The notes beneath the pieces were generated by a model. It searched no databases, was not told where the DNA came from, and saw nothing but the letters and a program-made list of their open reading frames with translations. This document shows, one piece after another, positions 14,768 through 24,615 of a stretch of 64,000 nt of DNA; position 1 is the stretch's first letter; each line of letters starts with the position of its first letter. Source of the stretch: CAYNYM01 sp049366815 (GTDB lineage: Bacteria; Desulfobacterota; DSM-4660; Desulfatiglandales; HGW-15); NCBI GenBank assembly GCA_049366815.1, contig JBMNCO010000184.1:5128-69127 (forward strand), read 5' to 3'. A program made the translations under genes and the position numbers.

Positions 14768-17332
14768 ATGAATGAGGCGATACCTTGCCATACTGAACCA
14801 AATTCCAATATGAGCAATCAACTGAGCCATCCTCCAGGAACAATCATCGAATCCATCCGTGGTATCGTGGATCGGGTCACTTACCACAACCCGGATAACG
14901 GGTGGTCCGTTCTGCGTGTTTCCCCTTTTGACAATCCCTACCAGCAGGAAACGGTCACGGTCCATCAGACAAAGGTCTTTGCCGGTGCCACCATGGAATT
15001 CCATGGTTCCTGGACCGTGCATCCGAAATTCGGTCGCCAATTCAAGGCCACAAGGGCGGTTGAGAAAAAGCCCGCCACGACCGCCGCATTGGAAAAATAC
15101 CTCGGGTCAGGGCTCATCAAAGGGGTCGGCCCAAAGACGGCGAAAAAGATTGTAAGACACTTTGGAAATGACACCCTGGAGGTCTTTGAAAATGAGATCG
15201 AAAGGCTCACCGAGGTGACAGGAATAGCCCAGAAAAAATTGATCATGATCACCGATGCCTGGGTTGAGCATCGCGCGATCAGAGAAGTGATGATGTTCCT
15301 CCAGTCCCACGGCATCAGCACCCTTTTCGCCGTCAGGATCTACGAGGAGTACGGGGACAATGCCATTGAATATGTGAATGAGGATCCCTACCGGCTGGCC
15401 CGGGATTTTTACGGCATCGGCTTCTTTTCAGCGGACAAGGTCGCACTGAGCATCGGCCTTGACAGAAACAGTCCGCAAAGGATCAGGGCCGGCATCAGTC
15501 ACGTCCTTGCAGCCAGCCGGGAATTCGGCCATTGTTACCTGACAGAATCGCAAATCACCGCCCAGGTGAATGAACTCTTGGAACTGGAACTTGATGACCG
15601 GATGTCCGACTACCTCAATCAGATGGAGCGGGAAGGACTTGTGATGGTCCGTGAACTCAGAGATCCGGCCGGGGCGACCGAATCCTGCTATTATTCCAAA
15701 TCCCTCTATTTCGATGAATTGTACGTCGCCAAGAGGATTTCCGATACCAGGGCGCCGCTCATTGTCAACAAGGACCGGGTTGACCGCTGGGTCAATCGCT
15801 ACTGCAAAATGAAAGACTTTTCCCTGAGCGATGAGCAGGCCGATGCCGTCAAGGGCATCGTCTGTGAAAGATTCTCCATCCTGACGGGGGGCCCCGGCTG
15901 CGGAAAGACGACCACGACCCTGGTCATCGTCAAGCTGCTTGAGGCGATGCAACGGAAAATCCTGCTTGCCGCCCCGACCGGCCGGGCCGCCCAGCGTATG
16001 ATGGATGTCATCGGGAACGAATCCAAGACAATCCATCGCCTGTTGGAGTGGCAGAACGGCCAATTCAAGAAGAATGAGGAACATCTCCTTGATGTGGATT
16101 TCGTCATCGTTGATGAATGCTCCATGCTGGATATCAGCTTGACTGCTTCCCTGCTCAAAGCGATTCCATTCGAAAGCCAGATCCTTTTTATCGGCGATGC
16201 GGACCAGTTGCCCTCTGTCGGGGCCGGCAATGTCCTCCGGGATATTATCGCCTCCGGTAGAGTCAAGTGTTTTGAATTGAAAAAAATTTTCCGACAGGCC
16301 CGGGAATCCCTCATCATCCGGTATGCTCACCAGATCAACAACGGAGACCTTCCCCATATTGATTCGCCCTTCAAAAAGCCTGAGGTTTGGCGTCGACAAG
16401 TGGATTGTCTCTTTATGGATTCCGATGAGGCCACGAAAGAGCAACTTAACTTTATCGCCAGGGTCAAGCGCTTCTATGGGACCGAGCCACCCGGGGAGTC
16501 CGGTACAGGCCAATCAGACCCCGATCCCTACGAGTTCAGAATAAACGAACCGGTTGTCCCCTACGAAACGGAGTTGATCATTCCCAGGAAATTTCAGCAC
16601 GTGGATCTGGAAGAGTTATTAAGGGCCAGGGGCGGAGTTGATGAATTGTTGTCGGTCTTGAAAAGGGTCCATCCCTGGTCATCGCTCCATTACGGACTGT
16701 CGGCCTTGGATGTGGTCAGGAAGCTGTATCTGGAATGGATGCCCAAATATTTCGGAGAAAAGACGGAGATCCAGATTCTTTCCCCTATGACCAGGGGCAG
16801 TCTGGGTACGGTCAGCTTGAACAGGGTGATCCAGGAATCGGCCAACCCTCCTGAAAAGGGAAAGGGGCAATTCAGTCTGGGAGAGAGAATCTTCAGGGTC
16901 GGTGACCGCGTGATCCACCGCCGCAACAATTATGACCTCAACGTCTTCAACGGCGACATCGGCGTGATCCGGGAAATCGACACGGAGGCACTGACCTTAT
17001 CCGTGTCATTTTCTCCCGACGGACGGATCGTGGATTACACTGCAGATGCCATCCCGGAGCTGGATCTGGCCTATGCCATTACGATCCACAAATCACAGGG
17101 GAGCGAATTCGAAGCGGTTATCATTCCGGTCCTCACACAGCACTTTAAAATGCTGTTCCGGAACCTGATCTATACCGGTCTTACAAGGGCAAAAAAATTG
17201 GCTGTCCTGGTTGGAACGCGCAAGGCATTGGCCATGTCCGTCAAGAATCAGGACACCAGTCAGAGGCAGACCTTGCTGAAGGAACTCCTGCGCGGGCATT
17301 CGACCGGGACGAATCAGTGTACCCCGCTGTGA
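14768..17332 (+). CDS. recD2: RecD2/TraA-type ATP-dependent DNA helicase
   Basis: This 854-residue SF1B helicase unwinds DNA 5'-3' and acts in repair outside RecBCD. The N-terminal region (residues ~30-200) includes helix-hairpin-helix sequence (YLGSGLIKGVGPKTAKKIV). Walker A SILTGGPGCGKTTTTLVIV lies at about 370, Walker B DFVIVDECSMLD at about 445, QILFIGDADQLPSVGAG follows, and the C-terminal UvrD_C_2 motif YAITIHKSQGSEFE is at about 766. About 90-100 residues beginning near FMDSDEATKEQ, between the motor domains, have no counterpart I recognise in typical RecD2, which accounts for the extra length. The start is the first ATG; an ATG at 14810 is also possible. Confidence 0.9.
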   Translation: MNEAIPCHTEPNSNMSNQLSHPPGTIIESIRGIVDRVTYHNPDNGWSVLRVSPFDNPYQQETVTVHQTKVFAGATMEFHGSWTVHPKFGRQFKATRAVEKKPATTAALEKYLGSGLIKGVGPKTAKKIVRHFGNDTLEVFENEIERLTEVTGIAQKKLIMITDAWVEHRAIREVMMFLQSHGISTLFAVRIYEEYGDNAIEYVNEDPYRLARDFYGIGFFSADKVALSIGLDRNSPQRIRAGISHVLAASREFGHCYLTESQITAQVNELLELELDDRMSDYLNQMEREGLVMVRELRDPAGATESCYYSKSLYFDELYVAKRISDTRAPLIVNKDRVDRWVNRYCKMKDFSLSDEQADAVKGIVCERFSILTGGPGCGKTTTTLVIVKLLEAMQRKILLAAPTGRAAQRMMDVIGNESKTIHRLLEWQNGQFKKNEEHLLDVDFVIVDECSMLDISLTASLLKAIPFESQILFIGDADQLPSVGAGNVLRDIIASGRVKCFELKKIFRQARESLIIRYAHQINNGDLPHIDSPFKKPEVWRRQVDCLFMDSDEATKEQLNFIARVKRFYGTEPPGESGTGQSDPDPYEFRINEPVVPYETELIIPRKFQHVDLEELLRARGGVDELLSVLKRVHPWSSLHYGLSALDVVRKLYLEWMPKYFGEKTEIQILSPMTRGSLGTVSLNRVIQESANPPEKGKGQFSLGERIFRVGDRVIHRRNNYDLNVFNGDIGVIREIDTEALTLSVSFSPDGRIVDYTADAIPELDLAYAITIHKSQGSEFEAVIIPVLTQHFKMLFRNLIYTGLTRAKKLAVLVGTRKALAMSVKNQDTSQRQTLLKELLRGHSTGTNQCTPL

Positions 17333-17365
17333 AGGCGCCTTTCGACCCTTTCCCCGGCGTTCTCA

Positions 17366-18250
17366 TCAGACCTTTGCCACGGGCTCGACCCGGGGCGCCG
17401 GAGGCAGGTCCTTCTTGTAGACCAGGGTACGGTAGGGGAAGGGGATCTCCACACCCTCCAGGTCAAACCGTTTCTTGACATTCTCGAGGATCCACCACCT
17501 CGCGGACCAGGAATTGTCTACATCCGAGACCCACATGTAGAGGCGCAGACCGATTGAAAAATCGCCATGGGAGATGACCCTGACCCAGGGCTCTTCCGCC
17601 TTTTCGTCCCGGTGGGGGCATTTTTGGGCCTCCTCCAGGATGAGGCGACGGGCAAGATCGATATCCGTGTCATAGCTGACGCCCATATCGATCCTGCAGA
17701 GGATCCGCGGATCGATGATACTGTAGTTGATGAGGGGAATACTGTCGAGTTTTTCATTGGGAATGATAAGGCGCTTGTAGTCCCAAGTCCGAAGGATGGT
17801 GTGGCGCAGAGTAATATCTTCAATCGTTCCGTATTCGTTTTCAATGGTGACCGCATCACCGATGCGAAAGGGGCGGTAGATTGCCAGAGAGAGGCCGGAT
17901 ATAAGGTTTGCCAGGGTCGATTTTGCGGCAAAGCCCACTATCAGGGCGGTAATCCCGGCACCGGCCATGGCGGTCCCTACAAGTGCCCTCAGACCGGGGA
18001 CAAGGCTGGCATAGAACACCGTGGCCATGAGGGCGATAATGACGTTTTTGATCCGCAGGATATAAACGACAACCGTCTGATCCACCTTTCGCCCGAGTTT
18101 CCCGATGACCCAGCGGGTCCGCTGGACCAGGCGCGTTGAAACGGTCATGGCAAGCCAGGTCAAGAAGATGAAGAAAAGGGCCAGCACCAGGGCCCCCAGG
18201 GGGCTACCCGGGTCCCATAATTTTTCGACGGAAAACCAGTTCCAGCTCAT
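17366..18250 (-). CDS. MscS-family mechanosensitive ion channel
   Basis: This 294-residue inner-membrane channel opens under membrane tension to release solutes on hypo-osmotic shock. Three or four hydrophobic helices precede the pore-lining TM3 pattern AGAGITALIVGFAAKSTLANLISGL, then the beta domain (YRPFRIGDAVTIENEYGTIEDI) and an alpha/beta tail that includes VDNSWSARWWILENVKKRFD. It is convergent with recD2. A GAGTC/GGAGT-type site precedes the ATG. Confidence 0.93.
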   Translation of the reverse strand: MSWNWFSVEKLWDPGSPLGALVLALFFIFLTWLAMTVSTRLVQRTRWVIGKLGRKVDQTVVVYILRIKNVIIALMATVFYASLVPGLRALVGTAMAGAGITALIVGFAAKSTLANLISGLSLAIYRPFRIGDAVTIENEYGTIEDITLRHTILRTWDYKRLIIPNEKLDSIPLINYSIIDPRILCRIDMGVSYDTDIDLARRLILEEAQKCPHRDEKAEEPWVRVISHGDFSIGLRLYMWVSDVDNSWSARWWILENVKKRFDLEGVEIPFPYRTLVYKKDLPPAPRVEPVAKV

Positions 18251-18329
18251 GATACACTCCTGACTCTTTTCTCCGGTCCGCCGTCAGCAGGAAGAACCAG
18301 AAACCAATCGAACATGGATCGTCGGCCTT

Positions 18330-19955
18330 TCACAAAATGAAATCCGTGCTGAGGAAGTTGGATTTTCGCTCCCTTACAATTTGAGAAATGATGGTTCGAT
18401 TAAGTTCCGTCTCCTTGGCCGCCACAAGAGTCCTGATGGAGAAGACCCGGAGCGCATCCGAGACCGAGAGGGTCCCTTCGGCCGAGTCCTTTCTGCCCGT
18501 AAAGGGAAAGGTGTCCGGCCCCCGCTGGCACTGGCTGTTGAGGTTGACCCGGCAGACCTGATTGACCAGGGGGTCCACGAGACGGGCGATCACATCGGCA
18601 TCTTTGCCGAAAATGCTCAACTGCTGCCCGTAATCTGAATTGACAACATATTGAATGGGGCTTTCGATGTCCTCAAAGGGGGTCACGGGGATGACCGGCC
18701 CGAACTGCTCCTCGCGGTAGAGTCGCATCCTCCCGCTGACAGGATAGACGATCGCAGGATAGAAGAAGCTCTCCTCAACCGTTCCTCCCCCGGGATTGAC
18801 CACACGCGCACCCCGATCTTCAGCATCCCGGACCAGTTCCTGAAGAAAGGCGGGTTTTCCCCCCTCCGGCAGGGGCGTCAGGAAGACACCCTCCTCCCAG
18901 GGCATCCCGCATTTAAGCTCTCCGACGGCCTCAGAGAACCCGTGGAGAAATGAATCCGCGATCTCCTTCTCGACAAAGATCATCTTCAGGGCCGTACAAC
19001 GCTGGCCGTTAAAGGACAGGGTACCGGAAACACATTCCCTGACGGCGCTGTCAAGGTCTGCGTCGGCGAGCACAATGGCGGCGTTCTTGGCCTCAAGGCC
19101 CAGCACACACCGCAGACGATGGGGCTTGGGATGCAGTTTTTTGAGACGATCGGCCACCGGACTGGTCCCGATGAAGGCCAGCACATTCACCTTGGGTGAC
19201 GACATGATGGGGCTTATCACCTCCGGGCCGCGGCCGAAGAGGATATTCACGACCCCTGCGGGAAAGGCCTCCCGGAAGACATCGAGCAGGGGGCCGTAGA
19301 GCAGAAGACCGTGCTTCGGGGGCTTGACGATCGTGCTGTTTCCCATGATGAGGGCCGGGATCAGGGTTGTGAGGGTCTCGTTGAGGGGATAGTTGAAGGG
19401 TCCCATGCAAAGGACCACCCCAAGGGGGGCACGCCGGATCTGCCCGATAATACCCTGCTCGATCACGAATCTCGAGCACACCCTGTCCAGATCCTTCAGG
19501 GCATCGATCGTAGAGCGGATATAGACCACGGTCCGGTCGAACTCCTTTTCGGAATCGCCGAGGGACTTTCCCACCTCCCACATAAGCAGACGCACGACCT
19601 CCCTCTTTTTCTCCACCATACCGTAAAGGAAATCCTGAATGTGTTTGATGCGGTCGCCCACGGACAGGGTGGGCCAGCGGCCCCTCCCGTTGCCGTAGGC
19701 ACAATCCGCTGCCTCCAGTGCCCTCAAGGCCTCCTTTTCCGTCAAAAGGGGGTATCGACCCAGCAGTTTGGGTGCAAGCCCTCCCCCCGCCCGGAGGCGC
19801 ACCGGTGAAATCACGTCCGCCATAGGACCATGCCAGCGGCAAAGTTCCCCGTTGACGAGGTATTCGTCCTGTATAATGGGTGTCTCCAGGCGGAAGTCGT
19901 CCGGGATGTGCGCCTCTTCAGGGAAAATGGGACCGGGGATGTCCTGCGGATTCAT
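18330..19955 (-). CDS. Aldehyde dehydrogenase, GapN-like (non-phosphorylating glyceraldehyde-3-phosphate dehydrogenase)
   Basis: This 541-residue ALDH-superfamily enzyme would oxidise glyceraldehyde-3-phosphate directly to 3-phosphoglycerate with NADP. The Rossmann signature PLGVVLCMGPFNYPLNETLTT, the general base Glu in VLGLEAKNAAIV (~288) and the nucleophilic Cys in SFNGQRCTALK (~317) are intact; the NGQRCTALK context is typical of the GapN branch. An N-terminal extension of about 40 residues precedes the domain. Substrate assignment is by similarity, and other aldehydes are possible. It lies 80 nt downstream of the acyl-CoA synthetase beta gene on the same strand and could be part of that transcript. 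Confidence 0.85.
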   Translation of the reverse strand: MNPQDIPGPIFPEEAHIPDDFRLETPIIQDEYLVNGELCRWHGPMADVISPVRLRAGGGLAPKLLGRYPLLTEKEALRALEAADCAYGNGRGRWPTLSVGDRIKHIQDFLYGMVEKKREVVRLLMWEVGKSLGDSEKEFDRTVVYIRSTIDALKDLDRVCSRFVIEQGIIGQIRRAPLGVVLCMGPFNYPLNETLTTLIPALIMGNSTIVKPPKHGLLLYGPLLDVFREAFPAGVVNILFGRGPEVISPIMSSPKVNVLAFIGTSPVADRLKKLHPKPHRLRCVLGLEAKNAAIVLADADLDSAVRECVSGTLSFNGQRCTALKMIFVEKEIADSFLHGFSEAVGELKCGMPWEEGVFLTPLPEGGKPAFLQELVRDAEDRGARVVNPGGGTVEESFFYPAIVYPVSGRMRLYREEQFGPVIPVTPFEDIESPIQYVVNSDYGQQLSIFGKDADVIARLVDPLVNQVCRVNLNSQCQRGPDTFPFTGRKDSAEGTLSVSDALRVFSIRTLVAAKETELNRTIISQIVRERKSNFLSTDFIL

Positions 19956-20035
19956 ACCGTTTTTCCTCCTCCCGTGTCTGGGTCAAGGCAGGGTCACAGA
20001 ATTTTTTGACGGATAATGCCCCTCAACCTTATTTG

Positions 20036-20725
20036 TCATGAATTATTCTCACGCGGAAGCACGATGCGGGCATCTGCCACGATACAGGCATCAGCAGTGC
20101 ACATGACGGGATTGAGGTCCATGGATTCAATCCTGCCGCCCAGCTCCACAACAAGATCGGAAAGGGCCAAAAGGGTCTTTGTGAGTGCCGCGATCCCTAT
20201 TGAGGTGCGTCCCCTGTACCCTTCAAGGAGCTGGTGGGCCTTAAGCCCGCTGATCATGGACCGGACGTCCGCCTTCTTTAACGGAGCCATGCGTATGGAG
20301 GCATCCCTGTAAATCTCCACCCCGGTCCCGCCGATCCCGAGAAGGATGACGGGGCCGAACTGATAGTCGATCTTGGCGCCGATGATCAATTCCAGACCCG
20401 CGACCATCTCCTCCACAAGTACACCGCAAAAGCCTTCAAGGGTCGAAAACCTTTGAAAGACATCCCTGAGGGCCTCTTCCCCCTGGATGCCGACAGCCAC
20501 CCCGGCCACGTCGGATTTGTGCAAAATCTCCGGGGAGACAACCTTGGCAACCACGGGGTAGCCGATTTCCCCTGCAAACTGAAGGGCCTCCTCCGGGGTC
20601 ATCGCCCGGGTGAACCTCGGGACCATCAGGCCGGCCAGGGCCAGAAGCCCCTTGGCATCGGGTTCCAGGACCCAGCCCGTTTTTCCGGCCCCGGCAAGAA
20701 TATCCAGGATCTCTCTTTTCAGCAC
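20036..20725 (-). CDS. ADP-forming acyl-CoA (acetate-CoA) ligase, beta subunit
   Basis: This 229-residue protein has the ATP-grasp fold of the beta subunit of ADP-forming acetyl-CoA synthetase: RFTRAMTPEEALQFAGEIGYPVVAKVVSPEILHKSDVAGVAVGI, followed by LELIIGAKIDYQFGPVILLGIGGTGVEIYRD and the terminal ESMDLNPVMCT. It makes ATP from acyl-CoA, ADP and phosphate together with the alpha subunit. Its GTG start overlaps the alpha stop by 7 nt, indicating translational coupling. Many bacteria have the two subunits fused; here they are separate. Confidence 0.9.
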   Translation of the reverse strand: MLKREILDILAGAGKTGWVLEPDAKGLLALAGLMVPRFTRAMTPEEALQFAGEIGYPVVAKVVSPEILHKSDVAGVAVGIQGEEALRDVFQRFSTLEGFCGVLVEEMVAGLELIIGAKIDYQFGPVILLGIGGTGVEIYRDASIRMAPLKKADVRSMISGLKAHQLLEGYRGRTSIGIAALTKTLLALSDLVVELGGRIESMDLNPVMCTADACIVADARIVLPRENNS

Positions 20726-22086
20726 GGTTTACACCTCCTCATGGCCTCGGCCATCAACACCGCCCCCTCGATGGAGGGCGATGCCGGGATCTGATGAATT
20801 TCAAACCCTTCGACAAGCACCCGGTATTTATCGATATGGGGTACATAGGCGATCAAGGGCTTTCCCTCACGCTGGTACAATTGACCCAGGCGTGCCCCAA
20901 GATCGAGGGTGATTCCCGGCTGATAGGGCAACAGGAGCACAAGGAGGCAATCGATTTCGGGAGATCGACTCAAAAAGGCCGCGGCCTGCATGAAGTCATC
21001 GTCCACGGCGCTGCCGGTAAGATCTACGGGATTGCCCAGGGAGGCGATTTGTCGAATGCTTGGAGAGAGCTTCTCCCGTATGGTTTCCCGCAGTTCGAGG
21101 GAAAGTTGGGGGGTATCGATCCCGTACCCGGCACAGGCGTCCACGGCCAGGGCGCCATGTCCCCCGCTGCTGGTGACGATTCCGATGTGACCTTCAATGG
21201 GTTTATGATAGCGGCTGAGGGATTCGCAGAATGAGACCAGTTCCAGTTCGTTTTTCGCCTCCACCACGCCGTACTGATGAAGAACCTCGGAGAAGACCCT
21301 GTAGTCGCCGCCCAGGGAGGCGGTGTGACTGGATACGGCCCTGCTGCCGGCATCACTCTTGCCTGTCTTGATGACGATGACCGGTTTGGGGCTCTTGCCC
21401 GCCTCAATGACGAAATCCCGGCCTTCATTCCTTTCGAATCCTTCAATGTAAAAGGCGATCACGCTGGTTCCAGGATCATCGATAAGATATCGCAGGAGTT
21501 CCCTTTCTCGAATCATGGCCTTGTTGCCGATGCTCAAGGCAAGAGAGAGACCGATGCCTTCTTCCGCAAACTTGACCATCTGGTCCACGAGTATGCCGCC
21601 GCTCTGACTGACCACGGCCACGTTCCCCCGGGCAGGGTAAACGATACGTTCAGAAGGCAGGAAGAATGTGTCCACATGGTCCGGGGCATAGATGCCGAGG
21701 CAGTTCGGGCCGATAAACGGAAATTCCGCCTCCCGTGCAAGGGCAACGATCCGTTTCTGAAGTTCTCTTTGACCTGTCTCAGCGAATCCGCCGGAGACCA
21801 CGGCGGCGCCTCCTACGCCGGCCCTGATGCAATCGGAGAAGATCTCGGGACAATGTTCGGCGCGAGTCGCAATGACGGCGAGGTCGACCTTGTCGGGAAT
21901 GTCCGACACCTTTGGATACACTTTGCATCCCTGGAGAACCCCGCCCCGGGGATTAACAGGATAGACCTGTACCGGATGCCGGAGATGGTTCTTGTTAAAG
22001 ACCACGTTGGCGGGGTGCCGATCGTTGGTCAGTGACACGCCGATGATGGCCATGGTCTTGGGTTTAAACAGGGTATCGAGTCTCAC
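20719..22086 (-). CDS. ADP-forming acyl-CoA (acetate-CoA) ligase, alpha subunit
   Basis: This 455-residue CoA-binding/ligase subunit starts with LFKPKTMAIIGVSLTNDRHPANVVF (CoA-binding Rossmann domain), followed by two ligase subdomains. The phospho-accepting His lies in AVSSHTASLGGDYRVF. GAGGAGG nine bases before the GTG at 22086 sets the start; the longer frame from 22116 begins with TTG and would include the ribosome-binding site. Together with the beta subunit it yields substrate-level ATP from acetyl-CoA or another acyl-CoA, which fits ferredoxin-linked oxidation of 2-oxoacids by KorAB. Confidence 0.9.
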   Translation of the reverse strand: MRLDTLFKPKTMAIIGVSLTNDRHPANVVFNKNHLRHPVQVYPVNPRGGVLQGCKVYPKVSDIPDKVDLAVIATRAEHCPEIFSDCIRAGVGGAAVVSGGFAETGQRELQKRIVALAREAEFPFIGPNCLGIYAPDHVDTFFLPSERIVYPARGNVAVVSQSGGILVDQMVKFAEEGIGLSLALSIGNKAMIRERELLRYLIDDPGTSVIAFYIEGFERNEGRDFVIEAGKSPKPVIVIKTGKSDAGSRAVSSHTASLGGDYRVFSEVLHQYGVVEAKNELELVSFCESLSRYHKPIEGHIGIVTSSGGHGALAVDACAGYGIDTPQLSLELRETIREKLSPSIRQIASLGNPVDLTGSAVDDDFMQAAAFLSRSPEIDCLLVLLLPYQPGITLDLGARLGQLYQREGKPLIAYVPHIDKYRVLVEGFEIHQIPASPSIEGAVLMAEAMRRCKPC

Positions 22087-22128
22087 GGATTCTGACCTCC
22101 TCTTTTCTGCAATCAATAACCGCTCGGT

Positions 22129-24564
22129 TCAGGGTTTGTCAGGAACGCTGACCTGGAGCCTTTCCGCCAGGGAGAAAAACCGCCGAATCCATCGCCCGCT
22201 GTGATCATCGCCGGCATCGGCCGACATCACCTGATCCGGGTAAATTGACTGACAAATATGGTAACAGATGTTCTGAACCGTCCACAAGTTCACTTGAACC
22301 GGAAAATCATCAAGAAGCGTCAGGGCGGCGTCCAACTCATCGAGCAGTGCAATATTTTTGGGGTCCTTTTCCCACACCTTACCCATGGCTTCAAGCGACT
22401 TCCGGAGCCCGTATTCCAGGGTTTCCTTTTCCAGTGACGAACCTGTGGATATTGCCTCTTCAAGGAGTTCTCTGACTCTTTCCGGCTCCAGCGGATGCCG
22501 TTTTAAAGCACGTTTGAGTTCAGCGTTGACGACGAATTCCGCAGCCAGGGACAGGGCACCGGGAAGCGGGCTGTTGGAATTCTTCAGAAAGCGGATCATA
22601 GGGATGTGGGTTTCGTAGAGTTGGCGGTAGGTCTTCTCGGCCTCCTGGAGCGCCGGCTCCATGATCAAATCGAGAATTCTTCTCTGTTCATCCCGGAAAA
22701 GAGATCTCAGGGAAAAGGGAGACGGACCGAAATGGTTATCCAGGCTTCGAATGGTTTCCGGAATATCTCCATGTATAAAGATTTCCGAGAGTCGTTCAAT
22801 CAAATGCTGATATTCCTCTTCCCCCCTGAATTCCCTGACGCCGCAGGTCATGTTGTGGTCTCCCAAATGAAGGACACCAAAGCTTAACCGTGCCGAATCC
22901 CCCGTTATTTGGGAGGTGAATCCGGCACGACCCAGGACAAGGCCGGCCTTTCCCGACCTGGAGATACGGTAGTCCTCACGATTGACATCGTAACAGAAGA
23001 TGGTGCACTGCTCCTCATATTCCTTAAAAAGGGAGCTCATGGCATAGTGGGCCGCGACCCTTTTCAGGTCAGCCACAGCGGGCTCGACGAATGCTTCATA
23101 TATCTGCCTGCCGTCCGGTCGGTCCGGCATATTGCTTTTGGCCCGCACCAGGATATCGAGGAAGGACGTCTCGAAGTCGCAACCCAGGACTTCCCCGGCC
23201 AACTGGAGGACCCGTCCCGCATACTGCAGGATCTGGATCGTCTCGATGCCGGAAAGATCATCGAAAAACCAGCCACAACTGGTGTACATGAGCATGGCGT
23301 GACGCTGAAGTTCCAGGAGCTTCAGGGCGGTCTGCCTGTCTGCTTCCCGCAATCCGTGAACACCGTATTTCTTCAAAAAAAGCCGGATCGTTTCCGGTGA
23401 ACGGCGAAGAAGACACGCGATGTAACCGTTACGGGCCTCCCAGGGATCCTTGAGGTACCGGCGGGCCTCCTTTTCATAGACAGGCGCCACGATATCCCTC
23501 AGCCGGTCCAGTGCCCCACGCAGGTGTTCCCTCCATTTCTGATTCCCCCCCGGATGGGTTCCGATACGGCACCCGCAATCACTCCGCCATCGCTCGACTC
23601 CATGGGCACAGCTCCAGGAGGTGTTTTCCTGGATCTCCACCTCATGGGTCGGCGGGTGTTCCTCCAAGTACTGGCCGTAATTGGTGAGACGGGCGAGGTT
23701 TTTCGTTTCAATATGCTTCAGGGCATAGGCCAGGGCCATATCCCCAAAGCGATGGTGGTGACCGTAACTCTCCCCGTCCGTTGCGACATGCAGCAATTGC
23801 GGCCAGGTCCGGCCGTCTGAAAAGCCTCCCAGAAGGCGCTGAACAAAGTTTTCACCGCTGCTCAGCAGCTTTTCGAAGGCCACGGCACGGGATATGGCGC
23901 CGTCGTAAAAGAAAAGGGCCATCGTGTCCCCTGAAGGCAAAGAGATCTGATAGGCCCTGGTGGGATCGATTTTTCCACCCTTCATGTCCTCCCAGGTCTT
24001 CTCTCCGAGGGGTCGGATCCTGGCGGCCTGATGCTGGGCGAGAATCGTGAAAGCGACACCCTGATTCGCGAGGATTTCAAGTGTCTCAAGGTCCACCGCC
24101 GTCTCGGGAAGCCACATGCCCTCCGGTCTTCTCTGAAACCGATGTGTAAAGTCCCTCATGCCCCAGAGGATCTGAGTAATCTTGTCCCGGCGGTTGGCCA
24201 GGGGCAAGATCATGTGGTTGTATGCCTGTGCAAGGGCCGAGCCGTGACCGGAAAATCTCTCCCGGCTTTGCTTGTCTGCTTCCAGAACCGCCTCATAGAC
24301 CAAAGGGGCGTTTTCTTCCATCCAGGCCAGAAGAGTGGGGCCGAAGTTGAAGCTGATCTTTGCATAGTTGTTCACGATCTCAACGATCCGGTTCCTGTCG
24401 TCCAATATGCGGGACTTGGCATTGGGCGCATAACACTCCGCCGTAACCCTCCTGTTCCAGTCATGGTAGGGATAGGCGGAATCCTGCAGATCAACGGCCT
24501 CGATCCAGGGATTCTCCCTGGGGGGCTGATAGAAGTGACCATGAATGCAGATGTAACGTTGCAT
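22129..24564 (-). CDS. Glycoside hydrolase family 57 protein with DUF3536
   Basis: This 811-residue protein has the GH57 N-terminus YICIHGHFYQPPRENPWIEAV, the nucleophile region RPEGMWLPETAVDLETLEIL and the acid/base region VATDGESYGHHHRFGDMALAYAL; the C-terminal half matches the DUF3536 segment that accompanies this GH57 branch. It would act on alpha-glucans (amylase, 4-alpha-glucanotransferase or branching-like activity). Its position just downstream of glgA-glgB on the same strand supports glycogen turnover. No signal peptide is visible, so it is cytoplasmic. Confidence 0.9.
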   Translation of the reverse strand: MQRYICIHGHFYQPPRENPWIEAVDLQDSAYPYHDWNRRVTAECYAPNAKSRILDDRNRIVEIVNNYAKISFNFGPTLLAWMEENAPLVYEAVLEADKQSRERFSGHGSALAQAYNHMILPLANRRDKITQILWGMRDFTHRFQRRPEGMWLPETAVDLETLEILANQGVAFTILAQHQAARIRPLGEKTWEDMKGGKIDPTRAYQISLPSGDTMALFFYDGAISRAVAFEKLLSSGENFVQRLLGGFSDGRTWPQLLHVATDGESYGHHHRFGDMALAYALKHIETKNLARLTNYGQYLEEHPPTHEVEIQENTSWSCAHGVERWRSDCGCRIGTHPGGNQKWREHLRGALDRLRDIVAPVYEKEARRYLKDPWEARNGYIACLLRRSPETIRLFLKKYGVHGLREADRQTALKLLELQRHAMLMYTSCGWFFDDLSGIETIQILQYAGRVLQLAGEVLGCDFETSFLDILVRAKSNMPDRPDGRQIYEAFVEPAVADLKRVAAHYAMSSLFKEYEEQCTIFCYDVNREDYRISRSGKAGLVLGRAGFTSQITGDSARLSFGVLHLGDHNMTCGVREFRGEEEYQHLIERLSEIFIHGDIPETIRSLDNHFGPSPFSLRSLFRDEQRRILDLIMEPALQEAEKTYRQLYETHIPMIRFLKNSNSPLPGALSLAAEFVVNAELKRALKRHPLEPERVRELLEEAISTGSSLEKETLEYGLRKSLEAMGKVWEKDPKNIALLDELDAALTLLDDFPVQVNLWTVQNICYHICQSIYPDQVMSADAGDDHSGRWIRRFFSLAERLQVSVPDKP

Positions 24565-24615
24565 AGATTAAACCATTTCCTTACCTGGTACCATCTCCCG
24601 CATGTCGGATCATAG

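Noticed and set aside
14405..15040. 211-codon minus-strand frame overlapping the RhuM remnant and the recD2 start
   Set aside because: It is antisense to recD2 and partly a different frame of the RhuM remnant; only the short ...QIVPYG part is RhuM-like.
15428..16513. 361-codon minus-strand frame inside recD2
   Set aside because: It is antisense to well-conserved helicase motifs, and its composition is shadow-like.
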